Below are positions 53,203-61,957 of a stretch of DNA of 64,000 bases, piece by piece. A program made the translations under genes and the position numbers. Source of the DNA: Nocardia cyriacigeorgica GUH-2 (GTDB lineage Bacteria > Actinomycetota > Actinomycetes > Mycobacteriales > Mycobacteriaceae); assembly GCF_000284035.1 (NCBI RefSeq), contig NC_016887.1:2604001-2668000 (forward strand), read 5' to 3'. The stretch's first letter is position 1, and every line of letters starts with the position of its first letter. The notes beneath the pieces were generated by a model. It saw only the letters and a list, made by a program, of their open reading frames with translations. It ran no database searches and had not been told where the DNA came from.

Positions 53203-53234
53203 CCGCCGCACCCGGAATATTCCACGCGCCACCA

Positions 53235-54284
53235 TCAGAATCGGATCTTCAGCCGGTCACTGCGCGGGCGCGCCTGACAGCCGAGGATGTAGCCGGCGTC
53301 GATATCGTCCTGGTCGAGGATCGCGCTCGGCGGCATATCGACCTCGCCCTCGACCACGGTGCACGCGCAGGATCCGCATTCGCCTTCGCGGCAGGAGTAG
53401 GGCACGTCGAGTCCTTTGGACAGCATGACGTCGACCAGGGTGCGCGAACGTGGCCAGTCCAGCTCGTGCACCTCGCCGTCGAGTTCCACCGCGACGCCGG
53501 CCGCGTCCGCCTCCTCGGCGACGTCGTCGATGTCGGCGAACGGGTCGCCCGACAGCGAGGTGAACACCTCGGTGCGCACCCGCTCACGCGGCCATCCGGC
53601 GCCGGTGAGCGCCGCGCTCACCGCATCCATGAACGGGCCGGGACCGCAGATGAAGGACTCGTAGCTGCCGAACGGCTCGGCGAAAGCAGCCAACTGCGCG
53701 GGAGTCGGCAGGCCTTGCAGCGTCTCCAGCCGGTGCACCACGGTCAGCCGATCAGGATGACGCTGCACGAGTTCGCGCAGTTCGCCGGCGAAGATCACCG
53801 AATCCTGGTCGCGGTTGGCGTAATACAGCACCACCCGGCCCGAGCCCTCGGCCAGCGCGGACCGCAGGATCGACATCACCGGCGTGATCCCACTGCCCGC
53901 CGCCCACAGCAGGAAATCGGTGTCGAGCGAGGCGGGGGTGAAGGTGCCCGACGGTGGCAACACCTCGATCGAATCGCCCACGGAAATGTTGTCGCACAAC
54001 CAGTTCGAGCCATAGCCGTCGGCCGTGCGCTTCACCGTCACCTTCGGGGCGTCGCCGGCGTAGGGGGAGCTGGCCAGCGAGTAGCAGCGCGCCACCGAGC
54101 CGGTCTGCTCGCTGGGAATGCGCAGGGTGAGGAACTGTCCCGGACGGTAGCGGAAGCGGTCGGCGGCGTCGGCGGGGATCTCGAACACCAGCGACCGGGC
54201 GTCGGCGGTTTCCTCGATCACCTGCGTCACCCGCAGCAGCACCGCACGCGCGCTGCGCGGTAGATCAACAGTCGCGGTTGTCAC
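53235..54284 (-). CDS. kshB: 3-ketosteroid-9-alpha-hydroxylase reductase component (KshB-like)
   Basis: A 349-residue class IA oxygenase reductase: FAD domain (FRYRPGQFLTLRIPSE, ARCYSLASSPY), NAD domain (WAAGSGITPVMSILRSAL, FICGPGPFMDAV) and a C-terminal plant-type 2Fe-2S domain with CREGECGSCAC and the fourth cysteine in GYILGCQAR. KshB supplies electrons to the Rieske oxygenase KshA, which opens the steroid nucleus together with KstD. The oxygenase is not in the window. The GTG at 54284 has an AGGAGG site. Steroid assignment follows from the KstD, isomerase and HsaD-like genes nearby. Confidence 0.85.
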   Translation of the reverse strand: MTTATVDLPRSARAVLLRVTQVIEETADARSLVFEIPADAADRFRYRPGQFLTLRIPSEQTGSVARCYSLASSPYAGDAPKVTVKRTADGYGSNWLCDNISVGDSIEVLPPSGTFTPASLDTDFLLWAAGSGITPVMSILRSALAEGSGRVVLYYANRDQDSVIFAGELRELVQRHPDRLTVVHRLETLQGLPTPAQLAAFAEPFGSYESFICGPGPFMDAVSAALTGAGWPRERVRTEVFTSLSGDPFADIDDVAEEADAAGVAVELDGEVHELDWPRSRTLVDVMLSKGLDVPYSCREGECGSCACTVVEGEVDMPPSAILDQDDIDAGYILGCQARPRSDRLKIRF

Positions 54285-54355
54285 TTCGTCCTCCTGCGGT
54301 CACGTCTGGGCCGACCGCCATGCTCGCCGATCCGCCGGTTCATGCGGGACCGCGA

Positions 54356-54370
54356 TCCCAATGGATGGGA
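54356..54370. promoter_or_regulatory. Inverted repeat TCCCA-N5-TGGGA, candidate operator (copy 1)
   Basis: TCCCA (54356-54360) and TGGGA (54366-54370) flank five bases in the gap between the divergent kshB and SDR genes. The same motif with the same spacing recurs at 58967-58981, next to another gene of the steroid region. A preceding GGGA half-site lies a few bases upstream. Confidence 0.45.
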
Positions 54371-54471
54371 CGACGCCGGCGACCGCCCGCTCACCGGGAC
54401 GACGCACCGCCACCGGCCCGGCCGAGCCCTACCGTCACGCCGGTGAGCAGTCGATTCCCCGGGAGCACCCC

Positions 54472-55269
54472 ATGAACCGCATGCAGGACAAAGTCGCGTT
54501 GGTCACCGGCGCCGCGGGCGGGATGGGCCGCACCCACTGCCGCAGGCTGGCCGAGGAGGGCGCCGACCTCATCGCCCTGGATCTGGCCGGATCGGCCGAC
54601 GATCTCGCGGCCACGGCGCAGGAGGTGGAGGCGCTCGGCCGCCGGTGCGTCACCGGATTCGCCGACGTCCGCGATCAGCAATCGCTCGACGTCGCTGTCG
54701 CCGAGGGCGCCGACCTGCTCGGCCGCCTCGATGTGATCGTCGCCAACGCCGGAATCTACGCCGACCTCGGTCCCTCGTGGGAACTGGCCGACGCCGCCTG
54801 GCAGCGCACCCTCGACATCAATCTCACCGGTGTCTGGCACACCGTGCGCGCCGGCGCGCCGTATCTGCCGAACGGTGCGTCCATCGTCATCGTGAGCTCC
54901 ACCAACGGCCTCAAGGGCGGCGAGAACGCCGCGCACTATTCGGCCAGCAAGCACGCGGTGGTCGGCCTCGCCCGCACCCTCGCCAACGAGATGGGGCCGC
55001 TGGGCATCCGGGTCAATACCGTGCATCCCGGCTCGGTCGGCACCCCGATGATTTTGAACGAGAGCGTGTTCGCGAAGCTGCGTCCGGATCTGCCGAATCC
55101 GACCGAGACGGACGCCGCCGAGGCGCTCGCGCAACGCAATCTGCTGCCTGTGCCCTGGGTCGACCCGATCGACGTCAGCAATGCGGTGGTGTTCCTCGCG
55201 TCCGACGAGTCCCGCTATGTCACGGGAACCCAGCTCGTCGTGGATGCCGGACTGACTCAGAAGGTGTGA
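54472..55269 (+). CDS. Mycofactocin-coupled-type SDR oxidoreductase
   Basis: A 265-residue short-chain dehydrogenase with VTGAAGGMGRTHCRRLAEEGAD, VANAGIY, SSTNGLKG and YSASKHAVVGLA. The C-terminal PWVDPIDVSNAVVFLASDESRYVTG is characteristic of SDRs that keep a bound NAD(H) and depend on mycofactocin for recycling. It probably oxidises a steroid or sterol-side-chain alcohol. The ATG at 54472 has GGGAG upstream. A second SDR of the same type begins two bases after its stop, so the two are co-translated. Confidence 0.87.
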   Translation: MNRMQDKVALVTGAAGGMGRTHCRRLAEEGADLIALDLAGSADDLAATAQEVEALGRRCVTGFADVRDQQSLDVAVAEGADLLGRLDVIVANAGIYADLGPSWELADAAWQRTLDINLTGVWHTVRAGAPYLPNGASIVIVSSTNGLKGGENAAHYSASKHAVVGLARTLANEMGPLGIRVNTVHPGSVGTPMILNESVFAKLRPDLPNPTETDAAEALAQRNLLPVPWVDPIDVSNAVVFLASDESRYVTGTQLVVDAGLTQKV

Positions 55270-55271
55270 AC

Positions 55272-56099
55272 ATGGGACGGGTTTCAGGCAAGGTCGCGCT
55301 GGTCACCGGCGCGGCGCGCGGCATCGGCCGCGCGCAGGCGGTGCGGCTGGCCGAGGAAGGCGCCGATATCGTCGCGTTCGATATCTGCGCGCCGGTCGAC
55401 ACGGTGATCATTCCGCCGGCGACGCCGGAGGATCTCGCGGAGACCGCGCGGGCGGTCGAGGCAGCCGGTGCGAAGGTGGTCACCGCGACCGTCGACGTGC
55501 GTGACGGTGCGGCGCTGCGTGCGGCGACCGACGACGCCGTCGCCCGGCTGGGCGGCCTCGACATCGTCTGCGCCACCGCCGGCATCACCTCCAGCGCACC
55601 GGCATTGGAGCTGAGCGAGGCCGTCTGGCAGACCATGCTCGACGTCAACCTGACCGGCGTCTGGCAGACCTGCAAGGCCGCCACCCCGCACCTGATCGAA
55701 CGCGGCGGCGGATCGATGATCCTCGTCAGCTCCATCGCCGGACTGCGCGGGCTGATGGGCGTGGCCCACTACACGGCCGCCAAGCATGGCGTGGTGGGCC
55801 TGATGCGTTCGCTCGCCAAGGAATTGGCGCCGCATCAGGTCCGCGTCAATTCGGTGCATCCCACCAACGTGGACACGCCCATGATCCAGAACGACATGGT
55901 GCGCAAGTCCTTCCGTCCCGACCGCGAACATCCGACCCGCGAGGAATTCGCCGAGGCCGCGGTCACCATGAACATGCTGCCCATCCCCTGGGTGGAGCCG
56001 ATCGATATCGCCAACGCCTCGCTGTTCCTCGCCTCCGACGAGGCGCGCTACATCACCGCGGTGACGCTGCCGGTCGATGCGGGCAGCACCCAGCGGTAG
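55272..56099 (+). CDS. Mycofactocin-coupled SDR oxidoreductase
   Basis: A 275-residue SDR with VTGAARGIGRAQAVRLAEEGADI, then the insertion that defines the mycofactocin group (CAPVDTVIIPPATPEDLAET), VSSIAGL, YTAAKHGVVGL and PWVEPIDIANASLFLASDEARYIT. Proteins with this insertion hold their nicotinamide tightly and pass electrons to mycofactocin. It is the second gene in the operon that continues to the hydrolase at 56179. The substrate is probably a hydroxysteroid or a product of the steroid pathway. Confidence 0.9.
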   Translation: MGRVSGKVALVTGAARGIGRAQAVRLAEEGADIVAFDICAPVDTVIIPPATPEDLAETARAVEAAGAKVVTATVDVRDGAALRAATDDAVARLGGLDIVCATAGITSSAPALELSEAVWQTMLDVNLTGVWQTCKAATPHLIERGGGSMILVSSIAGLRGLMGVAHYTAAKHGVVGLMRSLAKELAPHQVRVNSVHPTNVDTPMIQNDMVRKSFRPDREHPTREEFAEAAVTMNMLPIPWVEPIDIANASLFLASDEARYITAVTLPVDAGSTQR

Positions 56100-56178
56100 G
56101 ACCGTTTCGGCACGAAACAGCCACTGAATGCCGTGGGGGAGTGGCAACGTGGGGGCGATCAACGGAGATGGAGGACGA

Positions 56179-57042
56179 ATGTCATCGGAGCTGAGTTATG
56201 AGGGCACCCGCCGGGAGGTGCGGACCGATGCCGGAGTGTTGCGATACCACGAGGCGGGGGACGGACCGCCGCTGTTGCTGCTGCACGGGTCCGGGCCCGG
56301 GGTCACGGGATGGCGGAACTTTCGCGGGAATCTGGGCGTATTCGCCGAGGATTTCCGGTGCCTGATTCTGGAGTTTCCCGGGTTCGGTGTGAGCGACGAC
56401 TTCGGCGGCCACCCGATGGTGACCGCCCTGGAAGCGGTCGAACGATTCGTCGACGCGCTCGGCCTGGACCGGGTCGACATCATCGGCAATTCGATGGGCG
56501 GCGGGGTGGCCTTGAATTACGCCATCGCGCAACCGAATAAAGTCGGCAAGCTGGTGACCATCGGCGGTATCGGCAAGAACATCTTCAGCCCCGGTCCGGG
56601 CGAGGGCATCAAGCTGCTCCAGGAGTTCACCGAGAATCCGACACGTCCCCGGTTGATCGAATGGCTGCACTCGATGGTGTACGACCCGGCCCTGGTCACC
56701 GAGGAACTGATCGAAGAACGCTGGACCCAGGCCACCGACCCGGAAACCCTCGACAGCGCGCGCCGCATGTACAGCAAAGCGGCATTCACCGCGATGGTGC
56801 GCGCGATGGAGGCGTCCGACGCGCCGCCGCCATGGGCCATGCTGCACAAGGTCAAGGCCCCCACGCTGCTCACCTGGGGCCGCGACGACCGGGTGAGCCC
56901 CCTCGATATGGCCCTGATCCCGATGCGCACCATTCCCCGCGCGGAACTCCATGTATTCCCCAATTGCGGCCATTGGGCGATGATCGAACAGAAGGAAGCC
57001 TTCGAATCCGCGGTCCGCGCATTCCTGCTCCGCAAAGACTGA
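56179..57042 (+). CDS. HsaD-like alpha/beta hydrolase (meta-cleavage product hydrolase family)
   Basis: A 287-residue hydrolase with the oxyanion segment LLHGSGPGVTGW, nucleophile GNSMGGG, acid in TWGRDDRVSP and histidine in PNCGHWAMIEQ. The middle EGIKLLQEFTENPTRPRLIEWLHSMVYDPALVTEELIEERW resembles HsaD/BphD C-C hydrolases, which cut the ring-opened product in steroid and aromatic pathways. HsaD itself has GPGGL where this has GGIG, so the exact substrate may differ. The ATG at 56179 has GGAGG upstream. A strong hairpin terminator follows. Confidence 0.83.
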   Translation: MSSELSYEGTRREVRTDAGVLRYHEAGDGPPLLLLHGSGPGVTGWRNFRGNLGVFAEDFRCLILEFPGFGVSDDFGGHPMVTALEAVERFVDALGLDRVDIIGNSMGGGVALNYAIAQPNKVGKLVTIGGIGKNIFSPGPGEGIKLLQEFTENPTRPRLIEWLHSMVYDPALVTEELIEERWTQATDPETLDSARRMYSKAAFTAMVRAMEASDAPPPWAMLHKVKAPTLLTWGRDDRVSPLDMALIPMRTIPRAELHVFPNCGHWAMIEQKEAFESAVRAFLLRKD

Positions 57043-57057
57043 ACAAGAGACCATAGG

Positions 57058-57093
57058 ATTCGGCTCCGCACTTCGGTGCGGGGCCGAATTTCT
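57058..57093 (+). terminator. Rho-independent-like terminator after the hydrolase operon
   Basis: ATTCGGCTCCGCAC (57058-57071), a TTCG loop and GTGCGGGGCCGAAT (57076-57089) form a 14-bp stem with one G-U pair, followed by TTTCTG. It lies 16 bp after the hydrolase stop and marks the end of that operon. Confidence 0.85.
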
Positions 57094-57113
57094 GTGCCGG
57101 CTCGCCTATCCGT

Positions 57114-57300
57114 TCACGGAAACGCCGGCCCCAGCTTGATCCGGCGCCCATCGTGGTGCGGTTCCATAGAGCGCACCGTCCAGAGCCGTTCGCTGATTTC
57201 CGTGCCTGCCGCGGTGACGTAGGTGCCCACTTCCAGCACATAGCCGCCCGTGTCGTCGGTGTGGAGTGCGGCCGGCGCGCGGGAGCCGTCGGCGAATGGT
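57114..57300 (-). pseudogene. Decayed coding remnant, C-terminal fragment
   Basis: One minus-strand frame reads PFADGSRAPAALHTDDTGG, then YVLEVGTYVTAAGTEISERL and WTVRSMEPHHDGRRIKLGPA to a TGA at 57114-57116. The composition is protein-like, with regular beta strands. No start codon, ribosome site or upstream domain is seen, and other frames overlap it. It looks like the tail of a lost gene. I do not recognise the family. Confidence 0.4.
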
Positions 57301-57373
57301 CCGACACGCCGCCGCCATCCCGAGCACGAGAGAGCCGGCCGCGCGTATACGCGACCGGCTCGGCACGACTTGC

Positions 57374-58873
57374 TCAGTGGGCGAACACCAATCCTTCCTC
57401 ACCGGGATCGGTGACCGTCTTCGGTGCCGACAGCTGGACGATCCGGCGCGGCAGCGCCGCCGCGACGACCGCGCCGATGACGGCGGTGGCGGCGCCGATC
57501 AAGAAGGCGATGGTGAACCCGCGGTCGAGGTAGAACACCGCGCCCTGGGTCATTTCCGGCGGGATCGGGGCGATGTAGGAGTTGTTCATGACCGTGAACG
57601 CGATGACCGGCAGTACGGCCGGGAACACGCTCTGCGAGACACCGACGATGCTGGCGGTGCTGGCCTGCAGTTGCGGCGGCACGGCCTCGATCAGCAGGTT
57701 CGGGATGGAGGCGTAGGCCATGCCCATGCCGGTGCCGAAGATGCCGGCGAACACGATCAGCAGCGGCTTGCTGTCGTGCACGGCGGCGGTCAGCGTGAAT
57801 CCGGCGGCCATCAGCAGCATGCCGCAGGTCATCAGAACGCGCGGGCGCGCGTTACCGCGGCCGACCAGCAGGCCGACGAGCACGCCGCCGACCACTACCA
57901 TCAGCCCGACCGGCGCCTGGAAGATCGCGAAACCCTCGGCGCTGACGCCGAATCCATAGCCCAGCCCGAGCGCTGCCGGTGTCATCGCCAGCATGGGCAG
58001 CAGGATGGTGAACAGACCGCTGGAGCCGTAGCACAGCCCGGCGCCGATGGTGGTCAGCAGGACCGGACGACGGCCGAGCACATCGAGGTCGATCAGCGGT
58101 TCCCGGATCATCCGCGCGGTCGCCAGCCACGCCAGCAGCAGCACCACACCACCGGCCAGGTAGGCCAGCGTCGAGCTGTCCCGCCAGCCCCAGGTGGGCC
58201 CGAAGCTCACCGCGATCAGCACGCCCGCGATACCGCCGCCGAGCAGCACCGCGCCCAGCAGATCGATCCGGGAGCGCAGCCGCACCGGCGATTCGGCGGT
58301 GGTGAGGAAGATCAGCGCACCCAGGACGGCCAGGCCGATGACGAAGAACCAGAAGATGCTGCGGAACCCGAAGTTGTCGATCAGCCACCCGGTGAGGAAT
58401 GGCGCCGGAATCGCGATCAGCCCCATCCCGCTGGTGGCGATGCTGACCGCCAGCGCGATCGTCTTGGCCGGGAACACGTCCCGGATCAGCGAGTAGCTCA
58501 GGAACAGGCAGGGCACCAGCAGACCGGTGAGCGCACGGCCGGCGATGAGCACCGCGTAGCTGCCCGCGACGGCCGACAGCAACGATCCGGCCGCCGCCAC
58601 GGTGACGCAGCCGAGCAGCGCTTTGCGCTTGCCGTACATGTCGGCGAGTTTGCCGATCAGCGGCGCGGTGACGGCGCCGACCAGCAGGAACGACGTCAAC
58701 AGCCAAGCGCCCTGGGTGGTCTGGTAGTGCGCGGCGATCGACGGCAATGCGGTGGAGATCATCATGTAGCTCACCGCGAGCATTTCCAGCAGGAGCACGA
58801 TCGAGGCTAGGGACAGGATCAGGCGCGGGGTCCAGCGCTGCGCGATGTCGGGTGTGGGGGTGGGAGCGACCAT
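57374..58873 (-). CDS. MFS transporter, DHA2 type
   Basis: A 499-residue transporter with fourteen predicted helices: LAVSYMMISTALPSIAAHYQ, APLIGKLADMYGKRKALLG, GRALTGLLVPCLFLSYSLIRD, GFRSIFWFFVIGLA and a C-terminal AALPRRIVQLSAPKTV tail. It differs from the exporter at 51746 in sequence and lacks the helix-1 aspartate (SYMMISTALPS). It sits between two groups of steroid genes, so uptake or export of a steroid or its metabolites is possible. The ATG at 58873 has AAAGGA upstream. The 302 bp beyond (58874-59175) hold a candidate operator, the terminator at 59090-59115 and no gene. Confidence 0.87.
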   Translation of the reverse strand: MVAPTPTPDIAQRWTPRLILSLASIVLLLEMLAVSYMMISTALPSIAAHYQTTQGAWLLTSFLLVGAVTAPLIGKLADMYGKRKALLGCVTVAAAGSLLSAVAGSYAVLIAGRALTGLLVPCLFLSYSLIRDVFPAKTIALAVSIATSGMGLIAIPAPFLTGWLIDNFGFRSIFWFFVIGLAVLGALIFLTTAESPVRLRSRIDLLGAVLLGGGIAGVLIAVSFGPTWGWRDSSTLAYLAGGVVLLLAWLATARMIREPLIDLDVLGRRPVLLTTIGAGLCYGSSGLFTILLPMLAMTPAALGLGYGFGVSAEGFAIFQAPVGLMVVVGGVLVGLLVGRGNARPRVLMTCGMLLMAAGFTLTAAVHDSKPLLIVFAGIFGTGMGMAYASIPNLLIEAVPPQLQASTASIVGVSQSVFPAVLPVIAFTVMNNSYIAPIPPEMTQGAVFYLDRGFTIAFLIGAATAVIGAVVAAALPRRIVQLSAPKTVTDPGEEGLVFAH

Positions 58874-58966
58874 CAGCGGTCCTTTCGGGTGATTCTCGCA
58901 TTCGACGATCGATCGGAATGCGTAACCGACATCACACTTTCCCCGGGCGTGTCGCGGTGCTGGAAA

Positions 58967-58981
58967 TCCCACCCACTGGGA
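58967..58981. promoter_or_regulatory. Inverted repeat TCCCA-N5-TGGGA, candidate operator (copy 2)
   Basis: TCCCA (58967-58971) and TGGGA (58977-58981) with a five-base centre match the repeat at 54356-54370 in arms and spacing. It lies about 95 bp upstream of the MFS gene start. Confidence 0.45.
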
Positions 58982-59089
58982 GATGAATATGTCTGTTAGG
59001 CAGATTGCGATGGTGAAATCGGTGCTGATCAGCGAATTCCACGCGTATCACATCGACAGAAAATGTGCTCGCGCCCGGAAACGACGAAA

Positions 59090-59115
59090 CCCCCGCGGAC
59101 ATCAGTCCACGGGGG
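59090..59115 (-). terminator. Terminator of the KstD operon
   Basis: CCCCCGCGGAC (59090-59100) and GTCCACGGGGG (59105-59115) pair over 11 positions with one mismatch around an ATCA loop. On the minus strand it is followed by a T-rich GTTTCGTCGTTT stretch. It lies 60 bp past the stop of the last gene of the minus-strand operon. Confidence 0.8.
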
Positions 59116-59175
59116 CATCGCGAAGCCGCCGAATTCCGTAAGGCCCGAGGGCATTACGCGAGACGCGTGATCAGC

Positions 59176-59967
59176 TCACGCGTGGGTACCGCCATCGATC
59201 CGGATCTCGGTACCGGTGATGAACGCACCGTCCTCGGACACCAGCATGGCGATCACACCGGCGACGGCACTCGGATCACCCATTCCCGCGCCGCCGGATT
59301 CCAGATTCGTCGGCAACACCGGAGACAATTTCGCGAACAGCGACCAGTCGGCATCGGCGGGCACGTAACCCGGTGTCGCATCGGTGATCCCGGATTTGAT
59401 ACTGCCCGGCGCCACGCACACCGCGCGCAGCCCTTTGCCGCCGAATTCCAGCGACAGCGCATGGGTGAACGACTGGATTCCGCCCTTGCTCGCGGCGTAC
59501 GCCGCCATATACGGATGCGCGAACGCCGCCGACGTCGAACTGAAATTCACCACCGTCGCCCGCGGATTGGCCAGCAGCGCCGGCAGCGCTTCGCGCACCA
59601 CCAGGAATGTGCCGGTGAGATTGATGCCGATGATCTGATTCCACAGGTCCAGCCCGGTCTGCTCGGTGTGCGAGGCGCGCAGGATGCCGGCGGCGTTCAC
59701 CACCGAATCGAGCCCGCCGAGCGTCTCCACCGCGGTCCGCACACCGTCGACCACCGAACGCTCCGCGCCGATGTCCATGGTGAGGGTGGTCAACCGGTCG
59801 GCCGTCCCGCGCTCCCCGGCGCCGGCCCGGGTGGCGGCCAGGCCGTCGGACGAGACGTCGGCGGCCACGACCGCCGCCCCCTCGTCGAGCAGCCGCAGGG
59901 CGGTGGCCTGCCCGATGCCCGACGCCGCGCCGGTCACCACGGTGCGATGGCCTTCCAATCGCTTCAT
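59176..59967 (-). CDS. SDR-family oxidoreductase in the KstD operon
   Basis: A 263-residue short-chain dehydrogenase with VVTGAASGIGQATALRLLDEGA, VVNAAGI, NFSSTSA and YAASKGGIQSFTHA, and a C-terminal FITGTEIRIDGG. The classical motif set points to oxidation of a hydroxyl group, in this setting probably a hydroxysteroid. The ATG at 59967 has AGGAGAA upstream. It is the last gene of a five-gene operon starting at 63902; 27 bp separate it from the zinc-ribbon-like gene, and a terminator follows. Confidence 0.87.
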   Translation of the reverse strand: MKRLEGHRTVVTGAASGIGQATALRLLDEGAAVVAADVSSDGLAATRAGAGERGTADRLTTLTMDIGAERSVVDGVRTAVETLGGLDSVVNAAGILRASHTEQTGLDLWNQIIGINLTGTFLVVREALPALLANPRATVVNFSSTSAAFAHPYMAAYAASKGGIQSFTHALSLEFGGKGLRAVCVAPGSIKSGITDATPGYVPADADWSLFAKLSPVLPTNLESGGAGMGDPSAVAGVIAMLVSEDGAFITGTEIRIDGGTHA

Positions 59968-59994
59968 GAATTCTCCTCGTCGAAGATCAGTGGT

Positions 59995-60252
59995 TCAGCC
60001 GATCCGGCCCGGAACCGGTTCGTGTCGTAGCTCGTCGGTGGCCAGCGCGCCCTTGACGACGGCAGCCTCGATCGAATCGCGCAACGCCGGGCAGGTCGGA
60101 ATCCATTTGCTGTGCTCGCCGAGGGCGGCGCGCCGGGCGAATTCCGGGCAGGCCGATTCGGCGTCGTCGAGCCACTGCACGCTGGTGTGGCTCGGACTGA
60201 ACTTCTCCACCAGGACGCGGTTACCGCATGTGCCGCACTGTATCGCCTGCAT
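59995..60252 (-). CDS. Small zinc-ribbon-like protein of the steroid operon
   Basis: An 85-residue protein with a CGTCGNRVLVEKFSPSHTSV start and two further cysteines (ESACPEF, IPTCPALRDSIE), together a likely metal site. The ATG at 60252 follows AGGAGGAA. It lies 13 bp after the KstD-like gene and 27 bp before the SDR, so it is part of the operon. The Cys spacing suggests a zinc ribbon or a small electron carrier; the fold is not that of a standard ferredoxin. Function unknown. Confidence 0.75.
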   Translation of the reverse strand: MQAIQCGTCGNRVLVEKFSPSHTSVQWLDDAESACPEFARRAALGEHSKWIPTCPALRDSIEAAVVKGALATDELRHEPVPGRIG

Positions 60253-60265
60253 CGGTTCCTCCTCG

Positions 60266-61927
60266 TCAGCGTGCGCTGGCGGCGTGCCGGGCCCCGACAT
60301 AGCCGAACACCATGGCCGGGCCGATGGTGGCGCCCGCACCGGCGTAGTCGTTGCCCATCACCGCAGCCGAGGTATTGCCCGCGGCATAGAGCCCCTCGAT
60401 GACGCTGCCGTCGGCGCGCAGCACCTGCGCGTTCTCGTTGTAGACCAGCCCGCCCTTGGTGCCCAGATCGCCGATGCGCACCCGCAGCGCGTAGTAGGGC
60501 GCCTTGTCCAGCACGTCCAGCGCGGGCTGCGGCAAAGTGGGATCGCCGTAGTAGTTGTCGTAGGCGCTGGCGCCGCGGCCGAAGTCGGCGTCGTGGCCGG
60601 CGCGCGCGAAATCGTTGAAGCGCCGCATGGTCTCGCGCAGCGATTCGGCCGGGGCCTCGATCGCGGCGGCGAGTTCTTCGACCGTGCCCGCCGTCCGGAT
60701 CAGCCCGCTGTCGAGCCAGGTTTTCGGGAACTTCTGGCCCGGCATGATCCCGCCGATCGGGTAGCGGTTCTTGGCCTTGGTGTCGAAGATCAGCCAGGCC
60801 GGTTCGTGGCCGCCGGCCAGCTGGGCGTGCACGAACGTCACATACGGCGACGCCTCGTTGGTGAACCGCTTGCCCGCCCGGTCGACGATGATCGAGCGCG
60901 GGATCGAACGCTCCGACACCAGCACCTGATTGATGCCGTCGGGCCGCTGGAACGACGGCATCCACCAGGCGTCATCCATCAGATCCACCGCGGCGCCGAC
61001 ACGTTCACCGGCGACGATGCCGTCTCCGGTGTTGTCGGCGGAGGCGGCGCTGAAGTTGTCGCGCCCGCCCTCGGGCAGGTACTGCTTGCGCATCGCCTGG
61101 TTGTATTCGAAGCCGCCGGTGGCCAGCAGCACACCCTTGCGGGCGCGGATGCGGACTTCCCGGCCGTCGCGTTCGGCGACCACACCGACCACCGCGCCGG
61201 CGTCGTCGGTGAGCAGCGACCGCATCGGCGTTTCCAGCCACAGCGGCACCCCGGCATCGCGCATGGCCAGCCGCAGCCGGGCGATGAGCGCGCGGCCGAG
61301 GGTATCCATATGGCGGCGCAGCAGAATCGCCTTCACCGCGCGCAGACCGGTGAGCAGCGCGGTCCAGCGCGCCTTCCAGGTGCGCGTCACCATATTGAGC
61401 TGTACGAAATCCTTGGACGTGATGAACAATCCGGGCGGAGTCGCCAGCGCCGCCGGGCGCAGCAGGTCCTCATCGGGCCCGAGCTGCTTCAGATCGACCG
61501 GCAACGGTTCGATGGATCGTCCGGCGGGCCGTCCGCCCGGCGCCTCCGGGTGGTAGTCGGAATAGCCGGTGCACCACTGGAACCGCAGATGCGGGCTGGT
61601 CTCCAGGAACTCGAGCATCCGGGGACCCTCGTCGATGAACCGGTCGAGGTTCTTCGACGGGACCCGATCACCGACGACGGCATCGAGGTAGGCGCGCACA
61701 TCGGCGCGGGTGTCGCCGAGACCTTCGCGCAGCAGCGTCGGATTGTTCGGCACCCAGATCCCGCCGCCCGAGAGCGCGGTACTGCCGCCGTAGACCGGCG
61801 CCTTCTCGATGACGAGGGTCTCGGCGCCACAATCGGCGGCCGCCAGCGCGGCGGTCAGGCCACCGGCGCCGCTACCGACGACCAGAACGTCGACCTCGTG
61901 GTCCCATTGTTGTTCGGCTGCAGGCAC
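60266..61927 (-). CDS. KstD-like FAD-dependent steroid dehydrogenase (second copy)
   Basis: A 553-residue flavoprotein of the KstD/fumarate reductase family. It has the N-terminal FAD motif VLVVGSGAGGLTAALAAADCGAET, YGGSTALSGGGIWVPNN, a central LLATGGFEYNQAMRKQYL and the C-terminal YAAGNTSAAVMGNDYAGAG followed by ATIGPAMVFGY. The tyrosine and glycine in DYAGAG match residues that KstD uses for 1,2-dehydrogenation. It could be a second 3-ketosteroid-delta1-dehydrogenase or a 4(5)-dehydrogenase acting on 5-alpha steroids. The GTG at 61927 lies 30 bp from the isomerase stop. Substrate specificity cannot be read from sequence. Confidence 0.85.
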   Translation of the reverse strand: MPAAEQQWDHEVDVLVVGSGAGGLTAALAAADCGAETLVIEKAPVYGGSTALSGGGIWVPNNPTLLREGLGDTRADVRAYLDAVVGDRVPSKNLDRFIDEGPRMLEFLETSPHLRFQWCTGYSDYHPEAPGGRPAGRSIEPLPVDLKQLGPDEDLLRPAALATPPGLFITSKDFVQLNMVTRTWKARWTALLTGLRAVKAILLRRHMDTLGRALIARLRLAMRDAGVPLWLETPMRSLLTDDAGAVVGVVAERDGREVRIRARKGVLLATGGFEYNQAMRKQYLPEGGRDNFSAASADNTGDGIVAGERVGAAVDLMDDAWWMPSFQRPDGINQVLVSERSIPRSIIVDRAGKRFTNEASPYVTFVHAQLAGGHEPAWLIFDTKAKNRYPIGGIMPGQKFPKTWLDSGLIRTAGTVEELAAAIEAPAESLRETMRRFNDFARAGHDADFGRGASAYDNYYGDPTLPQPALDVLDKAPYYALRVRIGDLGTKGGLVYNENAQVLRADGSVIEGLYAAGNTSAAVMGNDYAGAGATIGPAMVFGYVGARHAASAR

Positions 61928-61957
61928 GTAACGTCTCTTTCTGCTGGTGTGCTCGGC

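Noticed and set aside
57106..57402. Minus-strand 98-codon frame overlapping the remnant
   Set aside because: Arg/Gly-rich shadow frame that overlaps the end of the MFS gene; the other frame is more protein-like.
58898..58921. GCATTC-N12-GAATGC inverted repeat upstream of the MFS gene
   Set aside because: Only six-base arms with an unpaired centre; expected by chance at this size.
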